The notes beneath the pieces are model-generated. The model saw only the letters and a list, made by a program, of their open reading frames with translations. It searched no databases and was not told the DNA's origin. A stretch of 64,000 nt of DNA, from NCBI GenBank assembly GCA_030159075.1, contig BROG01000440.1:62001-126000 (forward strand), in the 5' to 3' direction. The stretch comes from Atrina japonica. Lineage: Eukaryota > Mollusca > Bivalvia > Pterioida > Pinnidae. Shown here in pieces: positions 38,278-51,002 of the stretch. Position numbers and translations under genes: made by a program. Positions within the stretch are counted from its first letter, which is position 1. The number at the start of each line of letters is the position of its first letter.

Positions 38278-39812
38278 GGACCGATCTATAATTTTGTTTA
38301 ATTGCACTGGCTTTTCATGGGTTTGAGACTTATGCAATAATATGACGCTATCTCCCCGACGCCGTGTTTGAGCTAACATTTCAAGACTGAATTTTCTTGT
38401 ATTTGTCACTGGACTTCGAGTAATCACAGATAAAGCAAAATGAACTTCAATTCTCCAGGAGCGGATCCAGGAATTTTCAAAGAGGGGCGTAACTTTTTAG
38501 AGGAACCGACAAGACATCATAGGCGTGCATTCTTTATGCAGTGGTGTAGGTGAATGTATGTGTGTGTGGAGAGGGTTTTGTTTAGAACTACAATGGATAC
38601 CTCATCAATAGGCGATTGATGATATAAAGTTGCAGTGATGGGAAAATTTTTAGAAATTTGTCTTTAATTTTTCAATTTTTTATAGAAAAATTGAAGGGCA
38701 CCCTCTTCCTCCTCACTACACACATTTCTTTGTATTAGATTATAATTGTGAGGCAATATTTCATTAGGTGTCAAGTTTTTCATCTTTCAGATACTGTCAT
38801 GGGACATATATATCCATCACTTATGTTATTTTCTTCTTTGTTTTATATAAAACCAACAGTTTTTAAATTCTGAAAAAATCCACAAATCATACCAAAATTT
38901 GACAAATTTGTACAAATTTATGGTAGGATAATTTCATATTTCTAAAATATATGAATTTTTAAATTATCATGTTTATTTACAGAAATGTCAGTATTTTTTC
39001 TCATGCAATTATTTTATAAATTCCGTAATTATTCTTCCAGTCTAATGAAATATGTCAAAATTTACATGAAATAGTTTCATCTTCCACAGAATCATTATTT
39101 TCTCAAAATAAACAAAGAGTATATCTAAATTTCCAAAAGATTAAAAATATGTATTCAATTTCCTTCATGTAAAAAAATAAAATACTTGAAATATTGCTTA
39201 AATTAGTGTATTTTGTGGGCATTTAAAAATTGTTGGTTTTATATAAAACAAAGAAGAAAATAACATAAGTGACGGATATATATGTCCCATGACAGTATCT
39301 GAAAGATGAAAAACTTGACACCTAATGAAATATTGCCTCACAATTATAATCTAATACAAAGAAATGTGTGTAGTGAGGAGGAAGAGGGTGCCCTTCAATT
39401 TTTCTATAAAAAATTGAAAAATTAAAGACAAATTTCTAAAAATTTTCCCACCACTGCAACTTTATATCATCAATCGCCTATTGATGAGGTATCCATTGTA
39501 GTTCTAAACAGCACCCTCTCCACACACACATACATTCACCTACACCACTGCATAAAGAATGCACGCCTATGACGTCTTGTCGGTTCCTCTAAAAAGTTAC
39601 GCCCCTCTTTGAAAATTCCTGGATCCGCTCCTGGAGAATTGAAGTTCATTTTGCTTTATCTGTGATTACTCGAAGTCCAGTGACAAATACAAGAAAATTC
39701 AGTCTTGAAATGTTAGCTCAAACACGGCGTCGGGGAGATAGCGTCATATTATTGCATAAGTCTCAAACCCATGAAAAGCCAGTGCAGTTAAACAAAATTA
39801 TAGATCGGTCCT
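38278..39812. mobile_element. large inverted repeat, two arms of about 591 bp with a 353-base loop
   Basis: 38278-38868 is the reverse complement of 39222-39812. I find only a scatter of single-base differences plus a couple of one-base indels. Examples are ggttttgttt against ggtgctgttt and cagtgatggg against cagtggtggg. The outer end is aggaccgatct. The arms include ggagcggatccaggaatttt and gacgctatctccccgacgcc. The loop is AT-rich and has no ORF. No target-site duplication is obvious. It lies about 575 bp upstream of the kinase start codon. Confidence 0.9.
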
Positions 39813-40195
39813 TCGCCAACATTAAACAAGTTAATTAGATTTATTTCAAATGATGGTAACGAGTCTCTTATATAGATCTAACGAAGACATGCACAAAAAA
39901 TCTTTAAAAAGATGTTCACGAATGATACACGATAATTCATTTTCTTTACAACTATGTTTTGATAGAACACAATGACACATGCACTTTGCGGTTTCAGGCC
40001 TTGACATGCTGTTTGATTAAATTTGAGTCGAGATTAAATGCAGTTATTATATAGTTGTTTATCTGTCAAGAAACTCCCTACTATGCTAATGAAAACAAAG
40101 ATGCAGATACTCATAACAAAATAGTTTATCGTCAATATCGACCGTACAGAGACCAATGAAGTGATCGTAAGTTTGTGTATCTAATACAATAGAAC

Positions 40196-40211
40196 TGGGG
40201 TCATGACCCCA
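40196..40211. promoter_or_regulatory. palindromic nuclear-receptor-like element
   Basis: tggggtcatgacccca is a perfect 16-base palindrome. It consists of two GGGTCA-type half-sites inverted with no spacer, the arrangement of the classic palindromic thyroid-hormone response element. It lies 178 bp upstream of the ATG. A further half-site, aggtca, is at about 40249. Binding is not shown by the sequence. Confidence 0.4.
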
Positions 40212-40356
40212 AGTAAGTGCGTGTTAATTGACCTAAATATCAGCCAGTCGAGGTCAAATGACTGATTACGTTCGGAATGTTGCCATAATTCTGTTTTAGC
40301 TTCTTGCTATATGACAAAACCAGAGAGACTCGTGTTGGAAATTTGTTTCAAGATAA

Positions 40357-40368
40357 TACGCACGCGCA
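40357..40368 (+). promoter_or_regulatory. NRF1-like motif
   Basis: tacgcacgcgca matches the palindromic NRF1 consensus YGCGCAYGCGCR at 11 of 12 positions. It lies 20 bases before the start codon, which is typical of a core promoter position. Confidence 0.5.
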
Positions 40369-40382
40369 TAGAGACAGGGTAA

Positions 40383-40541
<159 letters not shown>

Positions 40542-41028
40542 TGATAACAGGAATATCTTACTTTGACATGTCTACAATTTTCCGAATTCGACTTTAGGCC
40601 TACATTCTCGGACTCCAGTGTCGTTCGGTTTAGGCCTAGGCCCCTGCAGTAAAGTATTCTCCCTTCGTCTGATCTTTAGAAAGCGACTTACTTGATGCAT
40701 GTTTTAAATTACATTCATGTAAAGGATACATGTACGGCGTACGGGATAATTGACCGTAATTTGTTTTCCAATAGCAGGTCCTAATGTTTACAAAATAACA
40801 TGGGTTTAGATTGGCTATAAGTTTTAACTTTTAGCCTTAAATAGATTGTAAAGGCAATTTTATATCATCTATGATATCACTGAACCTGATTCCAGGATCT
40901 TGTGTAACAAAATATATCAAAAAGATGTCTCAATTGTTTAATGTCAGAGTTAATTTGTAGGATTATACAGTACAACTGATAGCTTTCAGAGCACCAGGGT
41001 ACAGAACCCACCACTCTCTAAGAGTCGG

Positions 41029-41113
41029 GTCGATTCGCCCTGATTACAGTTCGACCCCTAGGTCGTTTTGCCCAGATTCCAGTTCGCCTTGAGTCGTTTT
41101 GCCCTGATTCTAA
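41029..41113 (+). repeat. short tandem repeat of gtcgttttgccc units
   Basis: Three diverged units of 31-33 bases start at 41029, 41062 and 41093. Each has gtcg(a/t)ttcg or gtcgttttgccc followed by gatt and cagttcg. Confidence 0.7.
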
Positions 41114-41332
41114 ACGTACCTATGTGTATGTATACTATATTTACCAGCAAGTTTCTTTGTTCTTTAAATATATACAGCCGTTTGTTGTAATTGTGTGCAT
41201 GTTATAATTGTTTGCGCTGTACAAATTACATCATTTTTGTAAACAAAGCATCATCCCAGGTTCTACTAAAGTTAAGATTTTGTGTATTCAAGGGTCAGAA
41301 AAAGTAAATCCTTTTGAAATCAGTTGAAAGTA

Positions 41333-42356
41333 CAGTACAAACATGGTGTTTATTCTGTCAAACACTCTACTTGGTGTAGAGTGAAATACGGTACGGTACG
41401 GTGATTTTTGGTGTGCAACACCAGAAAAACACTATCACACCGTGAAAAATAGTGTAAAGGATTATCTATCAACATGAATGACTTGACACTTCAATATGCA
41501 ATAAAAATCGAGTGCGTAACAAGTTTACCTCGGCAGTTAATCTCTTGAGTGTTAACTTTTTGGGGCATCCTGTTTTTTAAAGCCCAGTGCCAGTATTTAA
41601 AGTCACACAAAGAAGTTATATTCTAAAGACAAAAGTAATAGAAATTTATTACCGATATAATAAGCGTAATATATCGCCGGTTCATCTGGGATCAAGTTGC
41701 TGGCAATAGTATATCAGGATTTGTTCTACATGTATATAAATATCTGTAAAACTTGACTAAAACGAGTTTTTAAATCGTAGTAGCATGCCAGTAGTATTCT
41801 TTAAACGGAGACACGTCAATAACACTGACGCAATTAAAAGGTGATCCATTTCCGAATGTCTTAAAAACATTTACTTAAAAATTATTGACTTTTGAAAATA
41901 AAAATAAGGGCAGATATGCATCTTTATAGATGTGGTTACATAAATTTAAAAAATCTATGATGCATCATTTTACACCTGATTTTTTTTTATCCCTCTTATG
42001 ATATTGAGGGAGATAACTTGTATACTTCTTTTGCACTCGTGTATTCAGCCACATACTCGAAGATACAGTGTATGTGAATCAACTATCACCACAATTATAC
42101 AATGTTACTAATTCTTTTTAATGTTTGATAAAATAGTAAGTCTGAAATACCGGACTGTATTACTTTTTAAAACAATTTTATTACATGTACACGATCGTAC
42201 TGGACTGGTGTCAATTTCAGGTGAGCACTGAAAGTTTTAGAGTCATGTTTCTGTCAGTTGTATTTTGAATAAAATAAACAATGAAAAATCTAGTTGAAGT
42301 TAACAGTTAAAAATATTAAGCTATTTGTCAACATTTTCGATTTTGTGTGTGTGTGA

Positions 42357-42416
<60 letters not shown>

Positions 42417-43023
42417 CGTATTACTACACCACTGTGACACCTATGAAATACATGATAATTGTGTAAACATGTGAGTAAAGTTAATCTGAGAAGTTCTTTT
42501 TCAAGACTGATCAACAGTTACTATCAAGGTCAAAGTTTGGCATGCAGCCAACGATGATCGGAACATCAAGCGTCCTTGGTCTGCTTGGGATAATTTAGCA
42601 AATCAATTTCAAAGCTCTCAGAAAAGAAGTTGTTGTAACTTTCAGTGTTTCATGTCATCGTTGTAGTAGTAGTGAAGGGCAGAGTTTATGTATATCAACT
42701 GAACTTGACATCACCGAAGCGACTCTGATATTCTGTCTAACAAGACATGGATTTACATCTTGTTTATTAGCTGTAGGGTGCGAGGCTATAGTAATAATTA
42801 ATCAATCTAGGCACCCCATGGAGAAGTTTAATCCAAAACGCTTCAGCTGACGGTGTCACACGGAGTTTCTCGATGTCAAAGAAATATGCCGCCATAGTGT
42901 AGAGTGAAATTTTGCGTATGTTTACACTATAGTGAGAAAGAGAATCACGGTGTTTTTTGGTGTTTTTTGTCATCATTTTCACGGTGTAGAGCGTTTGACA
43001 GAATAAACACCACGTTTGTACTG
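41333..43023. mobile_element. TA-flanked terminal-inverted-repeat element (Tc1/mariner-type MITE or deletion derivative)
   Basis: The termini 41333-41370 and 42986-43023 are 38-base inverted repeats differing at only two positions (cagtacaaacatggtgttta on the left). Each is flanked by TA outside (41331-41332 and 43024-43025), the target duplication expected of IS630-Tc1-mariner elements. Subterminal words (gtgtagagtgaaat, cacggtg) recur at both ends. The 1.6-kb interior has no transposase frame and contains a (GT)n(GA)n microsatellite, so the element is non-autonomous. Confidence 0.65.
42344..42412 (+). repeat. (GT)n(GA)n compound microsatellite
   Basis: About nine GT units with an interruption are followed by about 25 GA units, inside the TA-flanked element. 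Apparent Ser-Leu or Thr-His frames on the minus strand come from this repeat. Confidence 0.95.
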
Positions 43024-44007
43024 TAAGTATTTTTATGCTAAAATCAATAACATTAAGCCAATGCCCCCAAAATCCCACAATATATATCATCACTCAATGC
43101 CAACAGAGGCATTACTCCGCCCACTGTCAATCACAATAAAAAATCTCCCGACCTATGATTGATAAAAACACATAGACTGTCTAAACAATGCTTAACACAC
43201 AAACATGATGAAAAAATAGAGATGGGGAAAGACTATTTTTTGCACACAATTACAACAAGATGGTGAACACTCACTGAATACAGGGGTGAGTCTATTTTCG
43301 ATCTTGCTGTACAGTTTATTGATTACTGGAATAAAATGTTTTGTAACCTTTTTTGCCTGATATTTGATGTATTCAATCAATGTTTTGAATCAATTCAAAA
43401 TGTTTATTTATTGTGACTGCTTGACCAAAGTCGTCTTAGGTGCGCACAATTACAACAAACCATCTTCTGTATTTATATAGTATTATAAATATGCATCTAT
43501 TTTAAGATAACATATTAGATATCTGCGATCTTTCGGCAAGTCTCAGTTGGTAGACCTGTGAAAACCAGTGATATATAAAGCTTTATCTTCTAGTATTGCT
43601 GGTGAAAACCGAGGATGGTCAGAAAAAAGTACATACTGAATAACAAAAATAAATAATTAAAAAAAATCAACTTCATGCAAGGTTCGCCTATGCTCACGAA
43701 CTTGGACTGCTTCTCCTTCACATGATATATTATAAATAAAGGCAAAACAACCCAGGGCGATCTGGAATTGGTACGAAATGACCCGCATTCTCTCTAAATG
43801 CAGTGTGTATTTCTGCCCACAAATGTCTGTCAGTTGCAAGTGGGTATTCATCTGTTGACAAATTGTGCTTTAGACAAAGTGTTAAATTCACATTAAATTT
43901 CTGCATTTAGCTAAATAAAACTTTTGACAGCAATTCAAAGAAAGATAAATATCTATACATTTTTGTACATATTTGTGAATATTATTTTGACAACTACAGC
44001 GATATAC

Positions 44008-44160
44008 AGTCAATCCTGTCTATAAAATCTTAAGACACTCCAGGGAACAGACAAAATAGCTGTTAAAGACAGGTGGCTTATTCATTATAGAAAAAAAGGT
44101 AACAAAGGTTATGTTTGATTGGACTATATAGGCAGGTGCCCTTTATACACAGGTGATCTT
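44008..44160 (+). repeat. dispersed 'cctgtctataaa' family copy
   Basis: The copy begins cagtcaatcctgtctataaa, continues with ttaagacac and aaagacaggtgg, and ends with atacacaggtgatc. It is related to the minisatellite at 31411 and the cluster at 35755-36430. Confidence 0.5.
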
Positions 44161-44893
44161 TTACTCATTCACCCTTGGATTCTTGTAATTCATTTATTTA
44201 CTGAAGAGTCCAGCGTCTTTCAGAGGTTTACGGTGTTCCCAGACATGCAAAAACTTGTGTGAATCACGCAGTCTCATTACAAAACAGGCACAAAAAAAAC
44301 CAAAAAAACATCTGCATTATGATGAAGGGCCAGTGATTTTCCGTTTCAGATTTGCTTCAATTCTGTTTTCAGTTTTGGTGAATTCCATTTTTTCTGTTTT
44401 CATAAGAAAAAGAACTAAAAACATATTTTAGTTAAAAAATATTTAACAATACAGACTCATAATCATACTTTAAATATTCTGCCACACCAATTTAATGATA
44501 GATTTAAATAGGGAATTAAATAAAACATATACATGTACATGTATATGCAATGCTGTATGTTTTTATGATTTTAAAATATTTGTTAAATAATTTGTAAGTC
44601 TGTAGGCCTATACTCATATACATGTAGGTAACAAGTTTTGTTGGAAAATGTACAGGTAATTTCTGATTACTTATTTTTGCTTGAATTTATCACATAACTT
44701 ATATAGATTTGTGAATATATTTATTAATCATATTAATAACAACATAAATATTAAAATGACAACAAAATGACAAAATTTTTAACTGAATAAATGTATCTGT
44801 TAGAGATATTGATCAAGATCTACGTATAAATGACACAAAAATAAAACAAGCTTTTTAGCCTGATTAACAATGAGTTCTTAACTCATTTGCCCC

Positions 44894-44963
44894 TAAAGAC
44901 ACTTTTGGACCTGTCTAGGTCATTGATTAACAGAAGAGTCCATTGTTTTCAGGGGTTGATGAG
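44894..44963 (+). repeat. dispersed repeat copy 1 (agaagagtccattg)
   Basis: It matches 61530-61595 in the same orientation: agacacttttgg, then agaagagtccattgtttt, then ggttgatgag. A diverged third piece is at about 44196-44236. Confidence 0.65.
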
Positions 44964-47760
44964 TTAACAATCGTTGGAGGAACTTCCATTACCGTATGTT
45001 CTACAAGAAATTGAGAAACCACATTGATTTTTAGTTGCTGAGGTTTTGTCATGATGCAGACATGTAAACAAAAGTAATATCTCATTATCTGGGCGAGGGT
45101 CAGCAAAAGGCATTTAATACATGTATCACTATAGAATTTGAACAAACTTTATAATTAAAATCATTCCCACTTACTTTTATTTTTCTGTATGGAAAATTGA
45201 GTCTGTTAAAGAAATTACAGATTAGTTCAAATCTAGCTTGTTTTATTTTATGTTTCAGATTTAAATTGTGTAAGATATCTTACCCATTGAATTTGCTTGT
45301 GTAATGTGTATTCATTGATTTTTTTATGCATAAAATATGCAAATATACAGCTTACCTGGGGCACTGATTATCATATACAATGTATTAACAATATGGGATC
45401 ATAATACATGTAAGTAACTCGTCAGTAGGTTTAGGATATTGGGCACTGCCATTAAAAAGATGTACTGCAGTATACAGGCATTGACTTCAATGTTAATATC
45501 AGACTCTTACAGTCTACACGTGTCAAGTATGATCCATTAATGATTCATTTGTGTGCAAAAGTTGAGTTAACCTATTTTGCTGTTCTCATAGGATCTGTTT
45601 GCTTTTTTTTTTTGGTCAAAATATATACGTAGGCTTATATTATAGGACTAACCAAAAAAGTAACTTAAAATTGGGGTAGAATTTCGGCCTAAACAGCTAG
45701 TGGACATCTGCTACTTTCAGTTTCACAGGTTAGTAGTCTGTCACATTTGGCTAAATGTTAATTCTCTGTGAATGTTAATGTTTAAAAAAACACATTTAAT
45801 AAGTCTAGTCACACTGTTGCTGCTACATGTAGTAACCAGCCCATAGTCCCAATATTTTATATATATTTACATATATTGTATATTCCGGTAAACGCAGTCG
45901 CGTGCCCCGAATATTAACCACTTTACTTTTCAGTGTAAGAATACATGAACGAATCAATAAAGAATAAAATATCACATGTTTATTTCTTATATATTTAATC
46001 TTAAAAGCCATACTTTTGGCCTACCACAAAACAAATAAAAATCACAGAAAGAAATCCGAAACATGAGACTACACCTGTAGCACATTGTACAGCTTACAGG
46101 CCCATATCGCAATATATCTAGGTCATGTTATGACCAGAACCACAGACCACCATCTGGCTTCATAGTTATAACAGAAAGAAAGAAAGTAAGGCCTATTGCA
46201 ACTTTGTCAAGCATCTCTTGATAAACAAGTCAATTTGTTTGCCTTCACTGGATATTCCTATCAGAAACAATTCGTCACCCACATCGTGTGAAATTAGGTC
46301 GTGTGAAAATGGCCTACCGGTACTTACGTAGGTTACGTACCAATCAGTCATCGTGGTTCCCAGCTGCTTGGTAAAAAAATGTCAAATAAAATGGCTACTT
46401 TCAGTTGTCATAAATGAATATTAGCTGTCTCACTTCTTGTAAGTCACACTAAATCTTTCTCTAGTATATCCAATTAATAATATATCCGAATTCAAACGCA
46501 AATTCGTTGTAAATACATTATTCAGCATACTCATGGGCGCAGCCATTTGCAATTTCAATTCTCTTCTGACACATTTAACCTTCCGGTTACCAAGCAGACG
46601 AATATTCTAAAATAACTTAAAAACAAATCTGACACTTTCTGACACAAAATTTTCCATATCACTAGTTTCTTTCAAAATGATATGAAAATAAGAAAATAAA
46701 CCTTAATTCCATTTAGTATTTCCGGACAGAAAAGGGGGAACCACTTCTCGTCTCACACAGCTGTTTAGCTGTTACATCATATGAAAAACCTCCTACCGCA
46801 AAGCCAATTACATAGAATGAATTTCATAACCAGCTGACTACAGATTAAAAGAAAATGGTAATTTATATAAGTATAAGGATTGTTTTTCATTTTTTGGACT
46901 GCATCGAGTATAAAGGCAATGGATTATGGAAAAAAAATTCCAGGAAGTGGTGCACATTTATAGGGACATGGGCACTTAATGGGTCGAATAAGGTATATAC
47001 AAATAGTGAGGCCAAATTAATCATTTGCAAATGAATAATTGCCCAACTGGGTTTCTCAGGCAATTTATACAAAATATATTGGAATTTAATAGTTTTTATG
47101 TGTGTCACTGTGTATATCTCCTTTTTTTGTTATTGTACATCAATCCAAGTACAGTAGTTGAAAAAGAAAGAAAAATTTGGGGGGGGGGAAACACAGCTAA
47201 TGCCCCATTACAACTAAAACATTTTTGCAACCTGTTTTAGAAATTAAACCCACATGTAATTGTTCTTGGAGCGCTGTGCTGAAACTATCAACCATTGCTG
47301 TATTCACATCAGTTTTGACCATTTTTTTAATTATTAATATTAATGCATTGATGTTGATGTGCATTGACATTAAAGCAGATGTGCATATTTTTCATTTTAA
47401 ATGAACTTGGGGGCATAATGCCACAGAGGAACTTGACATATATTACCACTTTGCTCATATTTTATATATAGCTCAATACTACGGATTTCATTCAGACTTC
47501 ACAACAAATTTCATACATATGATGAACAAGATAAAGGTTGGCAACAAATAATGGAAATTTTTATTTAAATTTTTTAAATGACATTTTTTTTACATAGGTC
47601 TGCATTTTGTGACTGCTGTTTCTCTCACATTTGTCAGGCAATTATGGATTGCAATCTCTAGTCTGATTATAGTGTTTTCCATGAAATTGGGTCAAAGGGC
47701 GAGATGTTCTGTTGGGATCCTGCTAAGACCCAGTGTATTTAAAAACGATTTCTAATCGCT

Positions 47761-47880
47761 CCTGTTTTCTGATATGTGACATATAAGATCTAATGCAATC
47801 TGCTAGGGGGTCACATGCTAGTGACCTCGTAGATGTGTCATTTTAGACCGATTAAAATGAGACTTGCGTAATCTTGTAAG
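47761..47880 (+). repeat. dispersed repeat shared with 63179-63299
   Basis: tgttttctgatatgtg, agatctaa, tcacatg, gtgacc and atcttgtaag recur in the same order at 63179-63299 with clear divergence. It is non-coding in both places. Confidence 0.55.
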
Positions 47881-48009
47881 CTTTTTGAGATGGCAATGAG
47901 ATGTAAAAATTATAAACAACACCTAACACACAAAATCTGGTAGTAGAGAATTCTTTTCAAAATCTTGTGTGGGATTTAATCACCAAACATATTCCGAATG
48001 AATTTTGTG

Positions 48010-48185
48010 GACCCAGGGATGTCATTAGAACAAAAGGAGGTAACAGGTGAATTTAACACCCTACTCTTAGTAAATAGTCACCTACTTTTGACAGAATTAC
48101 ATAAACTTCTACAAAAAAGATAGAAATTCTCCTGCTACTTTGACAGTTTCACCTGTTACTAAAAAAGTTAATGACATCCTTGGGA
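48010..48185 (+). mobile_element. MITE-like element, copy B
   Basis: The ends are cagggatgtcatta on the left and taatgacatccttgg on the right, with subterminal aacaggtgaa and ttcacctgtt also inverted. The interior is about 120 bases with no ORF. It is the inverse of copy A at 34990-35130. Confidence 0.65.
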
Positions 48186-48828
48186 CTGTCAGTTTCTTTA
48201 TTTTAAATCAAATTAAGACATTGACAGTTAGAAACAATAATAGCTTTAGCAAGCAATTTGATTATGATTAAAGCAATGCACTACAGGCCCCATGCTATGG
48301 AAATCTAGGTCAAGACTCGAAGGAGTTTGCAACAGACCAAAGTGCCAGATTTCTTCAAGTCACAGTGACTTTTAGGACTAAAGATAATGTCAAGTGAGTA
48401 GGTGTTTACGCGATTTTCCAATTCTTATGAATGAGAGAACAAATGTAGGTTTTAAAATTAATGACATGAAGTAGGCTACATGAGGATCTAGAATTACATG
48501 TGATTTCACTCGTGCAGTTTAATATGAAGTGAAATCGTGGTTTTTTTTTCATACATACATGTACATGTATACATGTATGTTAGGTCTATATTTTACCAGC
48601 ACAGGCTTTATAAAACATTGCTTTTACTTTTACTCATTACAACATGCCTGTGAAAACATTGATGTTTCTTCAGTTCAGTGACATGTTTACAGAGAATGAT
48701 CAGCTAACACTAGCGAAATTTTGGATGTACGGACATTCTTTAACAATTTAATTGATCATCTGGACAACCAATTTTTTGGACATCTGATGTTTATCCCATT
48801 GGAAACACCTTGCAAATGGATAATTTCA

Positions 48829-49270
48829 GGAAACTAGGTCACAGTCACTGAAAATCGTTTACTAATCTACTGAGTGGATTGGAACCATACTTCACACAAA
48901 TGACCCTCATGTACCCTAGATGTGCCTTTTGAGATATTAAGGTAATTCTGACCTGTTTTAAGGAAACTAGGTCACAGTCACTGAAAATTGTTTCTGGAGC
49001 AGAATTCCTAAACTACGTGGTAAATTGGAACCATACCTCACTCAAATGATCCTTCTGTGTCCTAGATGTGCCTTTTGGTGTACAAAGGTCAATCTGACCT
49101 TTTTTATGGAAACTAGGTCACAGTCAGTGAAAATAGTTTACAGAGCAGAACTTTTAAACTATTTTGTGGATTGGAACCATACTTCAAACAAATGATCATG
49201 TACCCTAGATGTGCCTTTTTTGGTATTGGAGCTGAATTCTGGAAAGTAGATCACAGTTACTGTTGTTATT
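48829..49270 (+). repeat. diverged tandem array, about 133-146-base unit
   Basis: ggaaactaggtcacagtcac starts units at 48829 and 48962, a one-base variant starts one at 49108, and a diverged start is at 49241. Each full unit also carries ttggaaccatac, caaatgatc and cctagatgtgcctttt in the same order. There are three copies and a fragment, with no coding frame. Confidence 0.85.
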
Positions 49271-50933
49271 ATTATTATTGATCATATGTGAGACATAGGT
49301 GAGACATATAGCCCCTTGGAGCTCTTTTGTATCAGATTGGGGATGCATTTTATAACTTCGATTGAGTATAAAAGTTAAAATATGAAACTTAGCAGGGCCT
49401 TTGTTTCTCTGCCTGATGCACCATTAAATTTAAACAAAATGATCTTTTTTTTTTTACTACCCACATGATTGATTAAGAAAACATTTGTTATTTTGATCCA
49501 ATGATGTAAAAAATGTCAGGTACATGTATATGCACATGGTGAATCCATCATTAATTATGGGTCTGCATAGTGATACTTCAATTAGGTGTCAATGACACTT
49601 GACAGTCGAGCTCTAACAAGGCACTAATTAGCCTACACACATAACAAGCTATTATCAAGTTATTTGATGTAACTTATGATCGATCTGACTTGCATGCTTT
49701 GAACTTTTTATGTCCTTTGAAAAAAAAATTCATAATGTTTCGTTGTAGTTCACTTTTACTCATTTGTTATCCCCCCGGCATGAACGACTAATCTGGTTGT
49801 CCAATCAAAGGATTTCCCAAGGATTGGACTTCCAGTTTCTTACCACAAGCGTGGAGATTTTCCTTTCCATTCAACACACCCGTGTTTGACTATTTTCTCT
49901 CATGTTTCAAATATACATTATATGTATTTATGCACATACATTGTACATATGCATGTATTAATGAATTTCATCTTATGCAACTATTTAATTAATGCGCTGT
50001 ATTTTCATCACATACAATATCCTATAATATATTGTCATGTCATAGTGCATGTAATTCTGTTGTAACAAAATGGAAGATGCATATACATGTACTTAGGTCT
50101 AGGGTGTGAGAAATGCACTTCCAGTTCAGATGATTGGCAATATTCGGTATCCGACTCCGACATAGGATTCCACGAACAAATGTACAAAATTCAATGTAAA
50201 TAAACTCTTTACAACGACCTGACGTAGAAGCCACCTGCTGATTTGGCTGTTGTTATCAGTCGTGATTTTCTTCATGGTTGAGATCACAGGTAAAAATAAT
50301 TGTGTCAATAAAACAATTACACCGTCAATTGTTCCCTGATCTGCACTGATAGGGGATAGGCGTCAACCATTAGCATTACCTGTACTGCACTATGGTAGGC
50401 GTAATGTTTATAAAACAGGTTTCGTTAGAATTGAACTAACATTAAAATACAAGCTATGAACAAATTGAAAAAAAGATAATTAAATAATTAAAAATAAATA
50501 CACATAGTTGACAGGTTCTGTTAGGCTATATGTCTATACCAATGTGGTTACAATGGCGTATCTTTGAATTTCTTCAATTTTTGCCGTAAACATTCTAGTA
50601 AGATTTTATTTATGAAAGGCATTTTTTATTAAATTGTATCAGCAATCTCTGCGCCTTTTATTTAAGCAATAAAGCATCTAACTCGGAATCAGGTACATTT
50701 GGATATTTTGTACATGATCTGTGCATTTTACAACATCACCGATTTACTATATGTGACCGAAAAATAATTGTGCATCGATGTTTACTAGATTATCTTGCAT
50801 AAATATGATAATTAAAAGGGTGAAAATAGTATGAAATAACATATTAAGAACTGTTATGACTTTCTGTTTTATTTGTACGTGTAAAAGATACTCAAGGGAG
50901 CTAACTATAAAATGCCCACCACATCAATTTTGT

Positions 50934-51002
50934 TACAGTGACAAATTCGATATAACGTCTATGTGGGAACAAACACGGTCGTTGTAGAGAGGGTTCACTG
51001 TA
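50934..51002. repeat. 69-base hairpin repeat
   Basis: tacagtgacaaattcgatat at the left is the approximate complement of agagagggttcactgta at the right. The core ataacg/cgttgt also pairs. It resembles a short foldback MITE. Confidence 0.5.

Noticed and set aside
42290..42514. Ser-Leu/Thr-His repeat ORF on the minus strand
   Set aside because: It is a translation of the (GT)n(GA)n microsatellite.
42767..43093. Minus-strand 108-codon ORF
   Set aside because: It crosses the terminus of the TA-flanked element and encodes no transposase motif; it is likely chance.
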